Source: Sphaerosporella brunnea
Taxonomy: Eukaryota; Ascomycota; Pezizomycetes; Pezizales; Pyronemataceae
Reading direction: 5' to 3'
Assembly: GCA_008704415.1 (NCBI GenBank)
Contig: VXIS01000094.1
Coordinates: forward strand, 62,001 to 126,000
DNA length: 64,000 bases
A program made the translations under genes and the position numbers. Shown here one piece after another: positions 1 to 8,709 of the stretch. Position 1 is the first letter of the stretch, and every line of letters starts with the position of its first letter. The notes beneath the pieces were generated by a model, which did not search any database, was not told the origin of the DNA, and worked only from the letters and a program-made list of their open reading frames with translations.

Positions 1-1476
1 TACGCTTCTCCGGCCATAACTTTGACAGTTTTCATCTGATTGACTTGGGGTTTGAAGCTGCAGATTACCCACCGCATCCTCTACGCTCCAAACGCTCCAC
101 CCCCCCCCCCCCCCCCCGAACCCCGCATCGCGTCCCACGCCGAGTCCCGCGCCGAGTTCTGCGCCGAGTTCTGCGCCGAGCCTCTATGTTTTGAGTACGC
201 CTTTGCTGCCACAACTCCGTCAGTTTTCATTTGACTGACTTCGGGATTGAAGCTACAAATCACCCACCGCATCGTCCACGCTCTACGCTCCGAAGCTCCT
301 GAACCCTGCATCGCGTCCCGTGCCGAGTCCCGCGCCACGTTCTGCGCCGAGTGAATGGAAGATCAAGTAAATTGCCGTGGAGGAGTGCAGTGGTGCGCTG
401 GGCATGACTGCTGTACGCTCCGATAACCCGCATCGCGTCCTATGCCGAGCAGGGCGTCCCACGCCGAGTCCTACCCTCTATGCTCTGAGTATGCTTCTCC
501 GGCCATACCTTTGCCAGTTTTCATCCGATTGACTTGCAGTTTGAAGTGGCAGATATCTCAACGCTCCACGCTCCACGCTCCACGCTCCACGCTCCACGCT
601 CCACCATGCTCCACGCTCCAAACCCTCATCGCATCCCACGCCGAGTCCTGCGCCGAGCCTCTATGTTTTGAGTACGCCTTTACTGCCACAACTTTGACAG
701 CTTTCATCCGATTGACTTGGGGTTGAAGCTGTAGATTACCCACAGCATCCTCCATGCTCTACACTTGAAACCCTCGGACCCGCGTCGCGTCCTACGGCGA
801 GCCTTGCCTTCTATGCTCTGAGTACGCTTCTTCGGTCATATCATTGCCAGTTTTCATCTGATTGACCTGGGGATTGAAGTAACAGACTACCTGTGCTCTC
901 CACCACCACGCTCTCCACTACCCCGCGCTCTCCACCACCCTGCGCTCTCCACCACCCTGCGCTCTCCACCACCCTGCGCTCTCCACCACCCTGCGCTCTC
1001 CACCACCCTGCGCTCTTCACCACTTTGAACTGCGAAGCTACCTTGCCGAGCCCCGCAACTCTGAGCCATGTAGTCTAAGTATCTGTGTTTCGAGTATGTC
1101 TATCCTGCCGCAACTCTGTCAGTTTGCATCCAATTGACTTGGAGATTGAAGGGACCGACTACTCACCTTATGCTCTACCCGGGCACGCTCTTTACCACCC
1201 TGCGCTCTCCACCACCCTGCGCTCTTCACCACTTTGAACTGCGAAGCTACCTTGCCGAGCCCCGCAACTCTGAGCCATGTAGTCTAAGTATCTGTGTTTC
1301 GAGTATGTCTATCCTGCCGCAACTCTGTCAGTTTGCATTCAATTGACTTGGGGATAGAAGTGACAGAGTACCCATCTCATGCCCATGCTCTACCCGGTTA
1401 CGCTCTCTACCACCCCGCAATCTCCACCACTATGCTCTCCACTACCCTGGTGTACACCTTGATAGGCGGCCGTTAG
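1..1476. repeat. Diverged tandem array with internal microsatellites
   Basis: At least seven diverged copies of one unit recur, with recognisable cores near 1, 193, 487, 669, 821, 1093 and 1298. The core reads roughly GAGTAYGCYTYT, then a CAGTTTTCATC-like block, then GATTGACTTGG. Spacing is about 150-300 bp. Between cores lie unit-internal short repeats: a 7-bp CACGCTC run near 563-606 and a 17-bp run (CTCTCCACCACCCTGCG) near 900-1020. A segment near 1021-1128 recurs almost unchanged 209 bp further on, so that part was duplicated recently. A run of 15 or more C lies near 102-117. The overlapping ORFs are low-complexity and look non-coding. Confidence 0.85.
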
Positions 1477-1600
1477 GCTGTAGTTTAACGTCATTTCGGA
1501 CCAATACACCTGGAATAGGCGGCCACTAGGCAGTAGTTTAACGTCATTCCGGACATCTCAATAGGCGGCCATCAAGCAGTGGATTAACGGGAATGATTTG
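1461..1600 (+). repeat. Three imperfect ATAGGCGGCC repeats
   Basis: The string ATAGGCGGCC begins at 1462, 1515 and 1561, each time followed by a related stretch (YTAGGCWGTAGTTTAACG in the first two, more diverged in the third). Spacing is 53 and 46 bp. They sit at the edge of the upstream tandem array and do not resemble its unit. No function is apparent. Confidence 0.7.
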
Positions 1601-2139
1601 GAATTGCACGAAGGTAAAAATGTGGATCTATCTCCTCCTCCCTTTCCTCTATGGTGCAGGCAGCTATAAACCTCGTTGTCGCACGTCCCCTGTTGGTGGA
1701 GATGGGTGGAGATGGACGACCATAATAAACGCAGTTATCCCCGCGTGCAAACTCTGTGCAGACACCACGTTTCTCGACCAAACAAGATGCGCTCTATGAT
1801 TCTACGTCGTGCAGCTCCACAGGTTTAACACCATTGTACTCTGGTTATGGGGTCGCAACTACGGATTGTGAAAAGCTTGGACCAGCTAAATGGCACGGCC
1901 CCGCAGCCATGGCCAGTTGCCAACCGCCGTGGCCACCTGACAACGCTACCATCTGCCAATATCTTGAAGGTTATACTGTTTGAAACAGTGAACTTGGTCC
2001 GAGCACTCATCCATAATGCCGGCTGCTCCCAACCTTCCTCCAGCAGCAGCAATGGGCAGGCCGAACAAAAGAAAGGTACAATCACGACAAGCGGGCGCCA
2101 TCAGCGCATCTCGGACTCGGAAACGCAGTCGTCTCGGCA

Positions 2140-2649
2140 ATGCCGAGCCTCTCGGCGGCAGTGAATCTCTCGGCAGCGGTGAACCTCTCGGCGGTGAATC
2201 TCTCGGTGGCGGTGAACCTCTCGGCGCAGCCTGACTTTAAAGGTCAGCGCAGTCGCATTGAGGAGATTGTTGAGGATGCGGGGCATCTTGTAATGTTCTA
2301 TCCTAAGTTCCACTGTGAACTTAACTGGATTGAATATTACTGGGGCGCGTGCAAGCACTATGCTCGAAAGCACTCTCGCTGGTATTTAACCCTCAGCTCA
2401 GGCAGGCCCCGGGCCGGTAATGCCATGATACTTAGCTAACTACTGGAACCATCAGGTCTTAAGGAAGTGGTCCCAGAAGCTCTGGAGTCTGTGAAGCCAT
2501 CGCTTATTTTCAAGTACTGGCGACGAACTCAGCGTATTATTCAGGCATATAGGGAAGGCGCCACCTTTGGAGACGAGGAGTACAAAGCGCGGGTCTATAC
2601 CAGTTACCGGCGGGTCTCACAGCGAGAGCCAGGCGCAGATGGACAATAA
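2140..2649 (+). pseudogene. C-terminal relic of a DDE (Tc1/mariner-like) transposase
   Basis: The translation contains a block typical of the C-terminal catalytic half of fungal DDE transposases: GH-x4-FYPKFHCELNWIEYYWG followed by a YAR motif, including the second Asp/Glu region. A continuation in another frame (2467-2649) holds VPEALESV and a YRRV ending, matching the normal C-terminus of this family. The two parts are separated by about 75 bp that starts with GTATTT and ends with TAGCTAAC then CAG, so an intron is plausible, but splicing there gives a one-base frame error. The relic lacks the N-terminal HTH and the first Asp. Relatives lie at 25306-25938 and 60025-60366. Confidence 0.75.
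2149..2227 (+). repeat. 18-bp minisatellite with CTCTCGG core
   Basis: Five consecutive units begin CTCTCGGYGG and end GTGAAY. Lengths are 18, 18, 15 and 18 bp plus a partial unit. The array directly precedes the conserved transposase block and encodes a Leu-Ser-Ala-Ala-Val-Asn type repeat in the same frame. Confidence 0.8.
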
Positions 2650-2699
2650 ATTGATTTCTGGGGTCACGGTCCACCTGGCCCCAGCGTTCGCTCTGAACT

Positions 2700-3347
2700 T
2701 TGGTCCCCACCACTTCCTACCCTTTGACCACCATCTACACCGTGTCCGCTACTTACTTTCCGGCGAAATATCCGTGCGACAACGAGGTTTATAGCTGCCT
2801 GCACCATACAACACCTCCACCGCCTGATGCACCAGAAGTACCTCTCACTATACGGTCTTTGAAGCGTCAATTCCAGTCTGTTTACAACGAAGTCTGTCAC
2901 CTTGAAGGAATGACACCAAGTCTGAAGCGTAGACTTAAGACTGCACTGAAACAAGGGCTGGCGCAAGCACACGCTGGTGCTGAAGCAGCTGCAGAGATCA
3001 AGGCGACCCAAGAAGCAGAAGCGATTCGGCGCAAGCGAACCAAGCGTACGCATCTTCAGCGTGGCGGCGTTTTGTATGCCGAGGAGGCGCACGACATGGT
3101 GGTGCGGAGGGATGAGGATGAGGCGAAAAAGGCACGAGAAGCACTGGAGCGTGCGCAGACTGCCATCAAGAGAGCTGCAAAAGCAGAGAGAAAACGATTT
3201 CTTGATGCTGTGGAGAAGGATAGTAGAAAGAAGATTCTGGCATCTTCTTCTCGGAAGACGCTCATGAAGGCATTGTGTTTGGAGGTTCGGAAGGAAGGAA
3301 GGAAACGGGCGAAGCGTAGCAAGCAGTGCAAGACTGAACGCATGTAA
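2700..3347 (+). CDS. Lys/Arg-rich coiled-coil ORF, possible transposase C-terminal tail
   Basis: A 215-codon open frame. The first roughly 55 residues are low in protein-like character. From residue 55 it reads as a charged helical protein: a TPSLKRRLKTALKQ stretch, Ala/Glu-rich helix, an RRKRTKRTHLQRGGVLYAEEA block, then long Lys/Arg/Glu-rich helix to the end. A basic block followed by a Gly-Gly turn is seen at the C-termini of fungal Fot1/pogo-type transposases, so this may be the tail of a decayed element. No catalytic domain is present. The start is not fixed by any clear signal. An independent small gene is the alternative. Family assignment is a weak inference. Confidence 0.4.
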   Translation: MVPTTSYPLTTIYTVSATYFPAKYPCDNEVYSCLHHTTPPPPDAPEVPLTIRSLKRQFQSVYNEVCHLEGMTPSLKRRLKTALKQGLAQAHAGAEAAAEIKATQEAEAIRRKRTKRTHLQRGGVLYAEEAHDMVVRRDEDEAKKAREALERAQTAIKRAAKAERKRFLDAVEKDSRKKILASSSRKTLMKALCLEVRKEGRKRAKRSKQCKTERM

Positions 3348-3374
3348 TTCTATATTCTATATTCTATATCTGAG
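3347..3374 (+). repeat. ATTCTATATTCTATATTCTAT microsatellite
   Basis: Short AT-rich tandem of a TATTCTA-type unit just downstream of the preceding ORF. No other feature is seen here. Confidence 0.6.
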
Positions 3375-3482
3375 ATGCATAAGACTATGCCTGCTGCATG
3401 GTTTGGGTCGTGATGGCGGCGGTGGTGGTGGTGAAAATGGGGTCGACGGGGTCGACGAGGTGGCGGTCGAAAAATTCTACGG

Positions 3483-4191
3483 CTATTATGCTCCATACCC
3501 CTCAAAAGAGGCGAAATGTCCTCGCTACCCCCCATTTTTATGAGTATGCAGCGTACCCCCAACATGCAGTGAGTGATGGATCATGATGCTTCGCTACCAA
3601 GTTGACCCACAGCCATCCCACAACCTGTACTGGTCGCCGCCAACTAGAAACCCCGTCCCAACGGAACAGTTTTCACCTCATCATAGACACGCGTGCCCCT
3701 GTGCCACTAGGTCGCAGTTCGAATCAGGCTCTGAATCGGAGTCGGAGCAGTCGAGTACATTGTACCACCAGTAGTATGCAGGTTGCAACATGCGAAGCTC
3801 TGGAGACTCAGGTTCCTAGGGGACGTCCGACAAAAAAAGAGGTGACGTTCGGTCGGAGAAGGGGTAACAAACGAGCAGTCCCTGGGGAGCTCCGGCAGAT
3901 TCCAGATCGCGCACCTCCTTGATGTTCTACTTATGGCAAAGTGAAGCCACTATGCAACTAACGTTAGGTATAGGGGGCGTCATAAATACTTTATGGCTCG
4001 GAGGTGAGGTGTAGGAATTGAATCATATTATCGAATACAGGTCCTGGTGTGCGCGCCGGCGAGACGTCGCTCACCAGCGAAGCATCATGATCTATCACTC
4101 ACTGCATGTTGGGGGGGTACGCTGCATACTCATAAAAAATGGGGGGTAGCGAGGACATTTCACCTCTTTTGGGGGGTATGGAGCATAATAG
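3483..4191. mobile_element. 709-bp non-autonomous element with ~113-bp terminal inverted repeats
   Basis: The left arm (3483-3595) and right arm (about 4076-4191) are near-identical in inverted orientation, starting CTATTATGCTCCATACCCC. Both contain the landmarks GAAATGTCCTCGCTACCCCCC, GAGTATGCAGCGTACCCCC and CATGCAGTGAGTGAT. The roughly 480-bp centre has no credible coding capacity. The arm shares the layout TTATGCnCCATACCCCCC ... GCGAAATGTCC ... GTACCCCCC with the ends of the element pair at 48.9-51.4 kb, so both belong to one superfamily of C-tract-rich TIRs. No clear target duplication was identified. Confidence 0.85.
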
Positions 4192-4247
4192 TCGAAAATT
4201 CTATCGTTGGACTTAGTGACTATTGTTGGACTGGCTGGCACTCACTT

Positions 4248-4866
4248 TTGTTTTGTTTTAATCATCCTGTATTCGGCCGCTTGCGGCCATGACATGGAGG
4301 CTATATACACAGATCTACCCTTGAACCTCAAGTGTCCACAGACGGGCGTGATCTGAAAGGCGCACCAAAGAGAGCCGTTTCAGAAAGACATAGGGAACTA
4401 CAGAAGAAAATACAAAGGAAAGATAGCTGTTTGTGATCATGATCATTCTCGTGGCTTCTCCGGCCACTTTCCAACATGCGTGCTCCCCAGGAAGCCAAGG
4501 ACAGCTTCGGTGCACCTTGCATCTGCCAGAATTCTGGCTACAGGCGTGGAGGTCTTCTTCCAACCCTCCTTATCACCCTCTCTCGTCGCCACACCAATAG
4601 CCTTCCACAAGTCATCCTGCTCTTGTCGCCACTTCGCGCATCTCTTCAGGAGGTGCTCTCTTGTTTGCTTGGGCGCCTTGCGGCACCACCAGCACTTGTC
4701 GTCTGTCCTGCGGCCCGTCCACATCAAATACGGGGCCGTGGGTGTCTTGTTGAGGCGGAGTTGATAGTATCGGGATGCCAAAGCCTTTGGAGCCCTTGCC
4801 GCCGCCTTGTCCCACTTCGCCTTGCGCCTGTAGTAGGACTTGGTCTTGATCTGTTGGCTGAGCCAT
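4248..4866 (-). mobile_element. 5'-truncated LINE insertion with 14-bp target-site duplication
   Basis: On the minus strand the insert runs from 4866 to 4248 and ends in a GATTAAAACAAAACAAAA-type tail, the expected 3' end of a target-primed LINE. It is bracketed by the exact direct repeat GCTGGCACTCACTT (4234-4247 and 4867-4880), a clear target-site duplication. The coding part (4443-4866) is the C-terminal end of a Tad-like reverse transcriptase ORF; the rest was never copied, which is usual 5' truncation. The 3' end includes a small hairpin (GGCCGCAAGCGGCC) also present near 8050 with the same tail. Confidence 0.92.
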
Positions 4867-4874
4867 GCTGGCAC
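4443..4874 (-). pseudogene. C-terminal tail of LINE ORF2 (zinc-knuckle region)
   Basis: The translation matches the C-terminal tail that follows the RNase H region in fungal Tad-type LINE ORF2 proteins. It shows YYQLRLNKTPTAPYLMWTG, then a CX2CX9HX4C zinc finger (CWWC...H...C), then a conserved ADARC-x3-VLGFL ending. The apparent ATG is contributed by the target duplication and is not the native start. No endonuclease, RT or RNase H core is present, so the fragment cannot be functional. Confidence 0.85.
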
Positions 4875-4880
4875 TCACTT

Positions 4881-6589
4881 GTGAGTGCCCCTGAGAGCAA
4901 GCCTGCGAGCGACCGGGGGTGACGTTAGTCACCTTGGCACGAGTAATTGCTTAAAGCTTTGCACGACGAAAAATTACCTTTTCAGCGCCGGCCGTGTTAA
5001 ATTGTTCGACACCCTACGTCAGCACGGAACGGCTGAAACCCTCTATTGAACATCCCGCCACCTCCCCCATGGGGACATCGGCGGGGTCAGCGACCAACTG
5101 CGCTAGCCCACGGCGCGCCATCAAATACTTCACGAGACCTAGCGCCGCTGACCACACTCTACTCAGCTCTTTGGGATCTTTACCGGCTGTTTATAAATTG
5201 TGTTGCAGCGGGGGCAGATCCATACCATCAACAGCCCGCACACTGAACAGCGGAGGGTATCGTCGTCCCAAACAGTGTGCATCGGAGGCAAACCTGCGCC
5301 ATTCTTAGTTGATTGAATGAAAAGTGTGTGGCTGTGGCAATAGGAGAAGGCTGTCTGATGGCGATTAGTACAAAGTTTGACGGTAATGGCGAGGTAGATG
5401 TATCTTGGGGCGTTATGTGGCAGTGGGAGCCTTCGAGCAGTGCGATGTATTCAAGTCGAAGCTGCCGTGGTATCGGATGCTGTTCACTTTGACGACACGT
5501 TTCAACGTTTCATGTGAGCCTTCACAGGTGAGAGCGAGAAACTGTTATGGTGAACGCAGTCTATTCTATAAAGGTGTGTAAGAAGATACCCTGTGCACTC
5601 GTGGAACCGCCCAAGGATCGCGAAAGTGTTTTTGGACAACAGGTTGACCACTTTGAGGCCTCTAGAGCCCAGGTTTGCTCAGATGGGGGGAAACCGACAC
5701 TAGTTGAGTAACAGAAGGCGGGAGAGAATCTTTCCAAAAAAAAAAATTCATCCACAAACAGGCTTTGGCCCGTATTGTGCACAGCACTGTTCACATGTTT
5801 TCGCCGTATAAAGTGCTTGAATTACGTTCTCAATGACCTTTTTTGGCCTAGGGCTGCCGTGGATCGCTCGGTATCATTTTTCGGAGAGGTGACCCGGGAA
5901 TTTGGCTTGCAAAACCCCTCCCATAGATGTACCTAAATTCGTCTGGGTCAATTTTAGCCCCAGACGACCATAAAACGGAAGCTCATCATACCTCGCCTTG
6001 TTCCCCTCAATCTAGATCCACCTTGTGGGAACCTCACTGCAGTACCGAGAATATCAAGGCATATTGGCGTGTCTGGCGGTTGTTGATGAGAGTCGGAGTG
6101 TCTAGGTGGCAAGCCGAATACTTTCAGCTCTACAAATTATATTTTGCGAATACAATCGAGTGGCGGTAGGAGGCTACGACGTTGGTATGATAGACTCGAA
6201 AATATATTTGCCAGTAGAATTAAAATTCGGAATTGTCGGTTTGCCTGAGTTGATGGTAATGGCGAGCTACCTCTTCTGGTTCATGCATCGTGACGTGACC
6301 TCCGTTGGCGTCAGCACTGGAAACACCTACCATGTATGTACATACTATACTACAAGATTTTTGCGGCCTTCGGCCGTGATATGATTAGCACTTCTTAGTA
6401 TAACGCCATTATATACGTTTCCTAATTTTCTTGGCCATGTTCAAAGTTCGCATCTATCACGAGATAATTCGTTCCTCCCAGCCTGAAACCATTGAATGAA
6501 CATATCTACTTTTTTTTTTTTTTTTCAAAAAAACACTCCACTGATTATCATGTGCCGTACCACATTCCAGTATGGGTTCCTAGCCTAGG
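4881..6589. other. No gene recognised
   Basis: Only short unrelated open frames occur. A GCGGCC-TTC-GGCC hairpin followed by ATATGATTAG at 6363-6386 resembles the LINE 3' end seen at 4248 and 8050, but lacks the A-rich tail. Poly-T (6510-6525) and oligo-A (5735-5745) tracts are present. I see no promoter or RNA gene. Confidence 0.5.
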
Positions 6590-6735
6590 AAATCCCCAGC
6601 CACGAAATCCTCGGGCCAAAAAACCTCTGCCTTGAGAAATCCCCGGTCCTCCAAGAAGCTTGCGGACCCCCTAAAGACCCAAGAAATCCCCGCCTCAAGG
6701 AATCCCTACCCCCAGAAATCCCCGCTCCAAGTAAC
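6590..6735 (+). repeat. Degenerate GAAATCCCC tandem repeat
   Basis: Around nine imperfect units beginning AAATCCCC or a close variant are spaced 10-19 bp apart. Related strings (AAATCTCCG, GAAATCCCGG) recur at 7563-7588, beyond the 199-bp TIR element. Confidence 0.65.
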
Positions 6736-6790
6736 CTTCGGCCGACAGTTGCACCCTCAAGAGATTATCACACGACAATCATCTAGAGTG

Positions 6791-7315
6791 TCCGCCATCT
6801 AGTCCGAGTAGCGCGACAGGAGGCCTCGAGACAACACCCAACGCCGACCGCTACCTCTCCACAAAAAATCAAAAATAATTTATTACGCGTAGTTTGGTTT
6901 AATGGGCAGCATGTATAGCGCAATTCTATGTTGTGCTTTTGTGCTTTTGTGATTTGGGGGAACAGTAGCGGATGGAAAAAAAAAGTAAATTTTTGTATGG
7001 GCGGCCGAAATTTTTGGACCCCCTGCAGCCTGGCAGAGCCTCAAAAATTACCGAAAATGGACAAAGCGAGTGACCTTATATGAGTGTGTAAATAAATAAA
7101 ATAATAGCCTCCATCAGTCTTCTCGAGTTCGACAAACGTATACTTGCAGTTTCCCCGAGTATACCTCTTCAACTCCGCCCAGTAATACTGAGGGGTGGGG
7201 GTAGGTCGTCGGGTGCGCGGTCGCGCGACACATAACCCGTCACTCGACAATTCCTAAGGGAAATTCACTTTTTAGACCGTGCCAAGAATGCCAAGACGGT
7301 ACCCGGACATTCTAC
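6791..7315. mobile_element. Candidate ~500-bp non-autonomous DNA element
   Basis: A 23-bp string at 6791-6813 (starting TCCGCCATCTAGTCC) recurs exactly, in inverted orientation, at 33388-33410. The right part (7204-7280: GTCGTCGGGT, CGCGCGACA, CCCGTCACTCGACAATT, AAATTCA) recurs in direct orientation at 33312-33382. In the 33-kb copy that right part is followed directly by the inverted 23-mer, as expected if the 23-mer is the terminal inverted repeat. Here the right terminus is degraded. No coding capacity. Confidence 0.5.
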
Positions 7316-7329
7316 ACCCCGATAAATAC

Positions 7330-7528
7330 CTACCCTTGTAAAAAAAGGGGGGGTAATGGAAACGTTTATGTAATGTTTTATTGTGGTTTCTATTCTGTAG
7401 ACGTCGCTGTGGCGTTTTTGAACCATTTTTTGACCGTTGGCAGACACGGCGTAAACGTTTGCAGAATAAAAACCACAATAAAACATTACATAAACGTTTC
7501 CATTACCCCCCCTTTTCTACAAGGGTAG
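7330..7528. mobile_element. 199-bp MITE-like hairpin element
   Basis: Two arms of about 70 bp form an almost perfect inverted repeat, beginning CTACCCTTGTA and running through GGGGGGGTAATGGAAACG, ATGTAATGTTTTATTGTGG and TATTCTG. The central roughly 60 bp is itself partly symmetrical (GGCGTTTTTG / GGCGTAAACG). There is no coding capacity. Translated frames across the two arms give the same peptide because of the symmetry. Confidence 0.85.
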
Positions 7529-7615
7529 TTGCAGGGTTCCACATCCACACGCAGCCAAAAAAAAATCTCCGCCCCCAAGAAATCCCGGCTTCACACTAAG
7601 TCATACCGTATTGTA

Positions 7616-8038
7616 CTCTGGAGGCCGAGCGCCAAGTTCGGGATTTTCTGATTGGCCCGCACAGCAAAAAACCGCGAAAACAAAAATTCGGCCGCCAAAA
7701 TTCATCTTAAATTAGAAGCTCCCACTTGTAGTCAAACCCATTGCAAAAAACGCGATCCAACACGTCCCGGAGGGGTAGCTAGGTGGGGGAGTGGGAGGCT
7801 AATGTGTGGCGTTTTGTGGCGACGCTAGATATTCAGCATCACCGTTTCAACTCTCTCAACATCACGACGGCCCAGCAACCCCTCCAAGACTTGCTGGATA
7901 GCATTTTTTGCGATGGGTTTGACTACAAGTGGGAGCTTCTAATTTACGATGAATTTTGACGGCCGAATTTTTATTTTCGCGGTTTTTTGCTGTGCGGGCC
8001 AATCAGAAAATCCCGAACTTGGCGCTCGGCCACCAGAG
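7616..8038. mobile_element. 423-bp mariner-type MITE flanked by TA
   Basis: Arms of about 140 bp match in inverted orientation (CTCTGG, GGCCGAGCGCCAAGTTCGGG, TTTTCTGATTGGCCCGCAC, AGAAGCTCCCACTTGTAG). The element is flanked on both sides by TA (7614-7615, 8039-8040), as Tc1/mariner elements are. The TIR and part of the interior are shared with the coding relic at 12056-13152, so this is an internally deleted derivative of that family. Confidence 0.9.
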
Positions 8039-8049
8039 TACTTTAAATG

Positions 8050-8096
8050 CCATGGCCGCAAGCGGCCAAATGCAATATGATTAAAACAAACAAAAC
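8050..8096 (+). mobile_element. LINE 3' terminus
   Basis: A CATGGCCGCAAGCGGCC hairpin is followed by AATATGATTAAAACAAACAAAAC. This matches the 3' end of the LINE copy at 4248-4866. It lies 12 bp after the MITE and is either a very short 5'-truncated LINE or a remnant. Confidence 0.65.
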
Positions 8097-8440
8097 CGTA
8101 TTGACTCAGGTACACGAGACACCCCAATTTTGGGAATAGCGCCGTTTTGGCGGGGGAGCTAAATCCTAAGCGCGCTAGAGTGACTTGGCACGACAACGTC
8201 ATGTCAACACTGCAAAACTGGATCATGATGCATATGGTAGGCTGAACGCCAGCGTGACAGTAAAATAGGGAGAAAAGACAGACATTCTGAGGTTCCTACT
8301 GAACGTCATCTCTCTCACAGCTATGAACTCTATACCATCCGTTTTGAGGCCTGGAAGTGGTGCTACAAGTGCGGTTCCTAAACCGTTTCTATATTCTTTT
8401 CAGCGTCCGAAATCACTAGCATTCTTCTAAAGCTCCCATC

Positions 8441-8707
8441 ATGAACCACGACTCATCCGCCTCGGCGGTCATCAGTAACGACTCGCCCGCCTCGGCGATC
8501 ACCAGCAACGACTCTACCGGCCCGAGCTCGGTGCCACCTATACCCAGCAACAGACGCAGTGCAAGGCTCATGGGAGTAGAGCGGCAGTATATCGTGGCGA
8601 GTTTTTTTCACACATTGAGTGATACTGAGTTTGAGGACGAGGATGAGGATGATGGGATTGCGTATTGTCGGGATGGGATTGCGTATTGTCGGAGGGACGA
8701 AGATTGA
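8441..8707 (+). CDS. Small acidic hypothetical protein
   Basis: An 88-codon ORF starting with an ATG preceded by a pyrimidine-rich leader. The N-terminal half is Ser/Ala/Asp-rich with a repeated SNDS(P/T)AS motif, the middle has a basic SNRRSARLMG block, and the tail is acidic (EFEDEDEDDG) and contains a 17-bp tandem duplication (GATTGCGTATTGTCGG). I do not recognise the family. The block SxRxSARLxG occurs in many fungal nuclear proteins, but this is not diagnostic. Low confidence that it is expressed. Confidence 0.25.
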   Translation: MNHDSSASAVISNDSPASAITSNDSTGPSSVPPIPSNRRSARLMGVERQYIVASFFHTLSDTEFEDEDEDDGIAYCRDGIAYCRRDED

Positions 8708-8709
8708 CT

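Noticed and set aside
6590..6735. CRISPR-like array
   Set aside because: Units are degenerate and irregularly spaced with no conserved repeat/spacer alternation, and the genome is eukaryotic.
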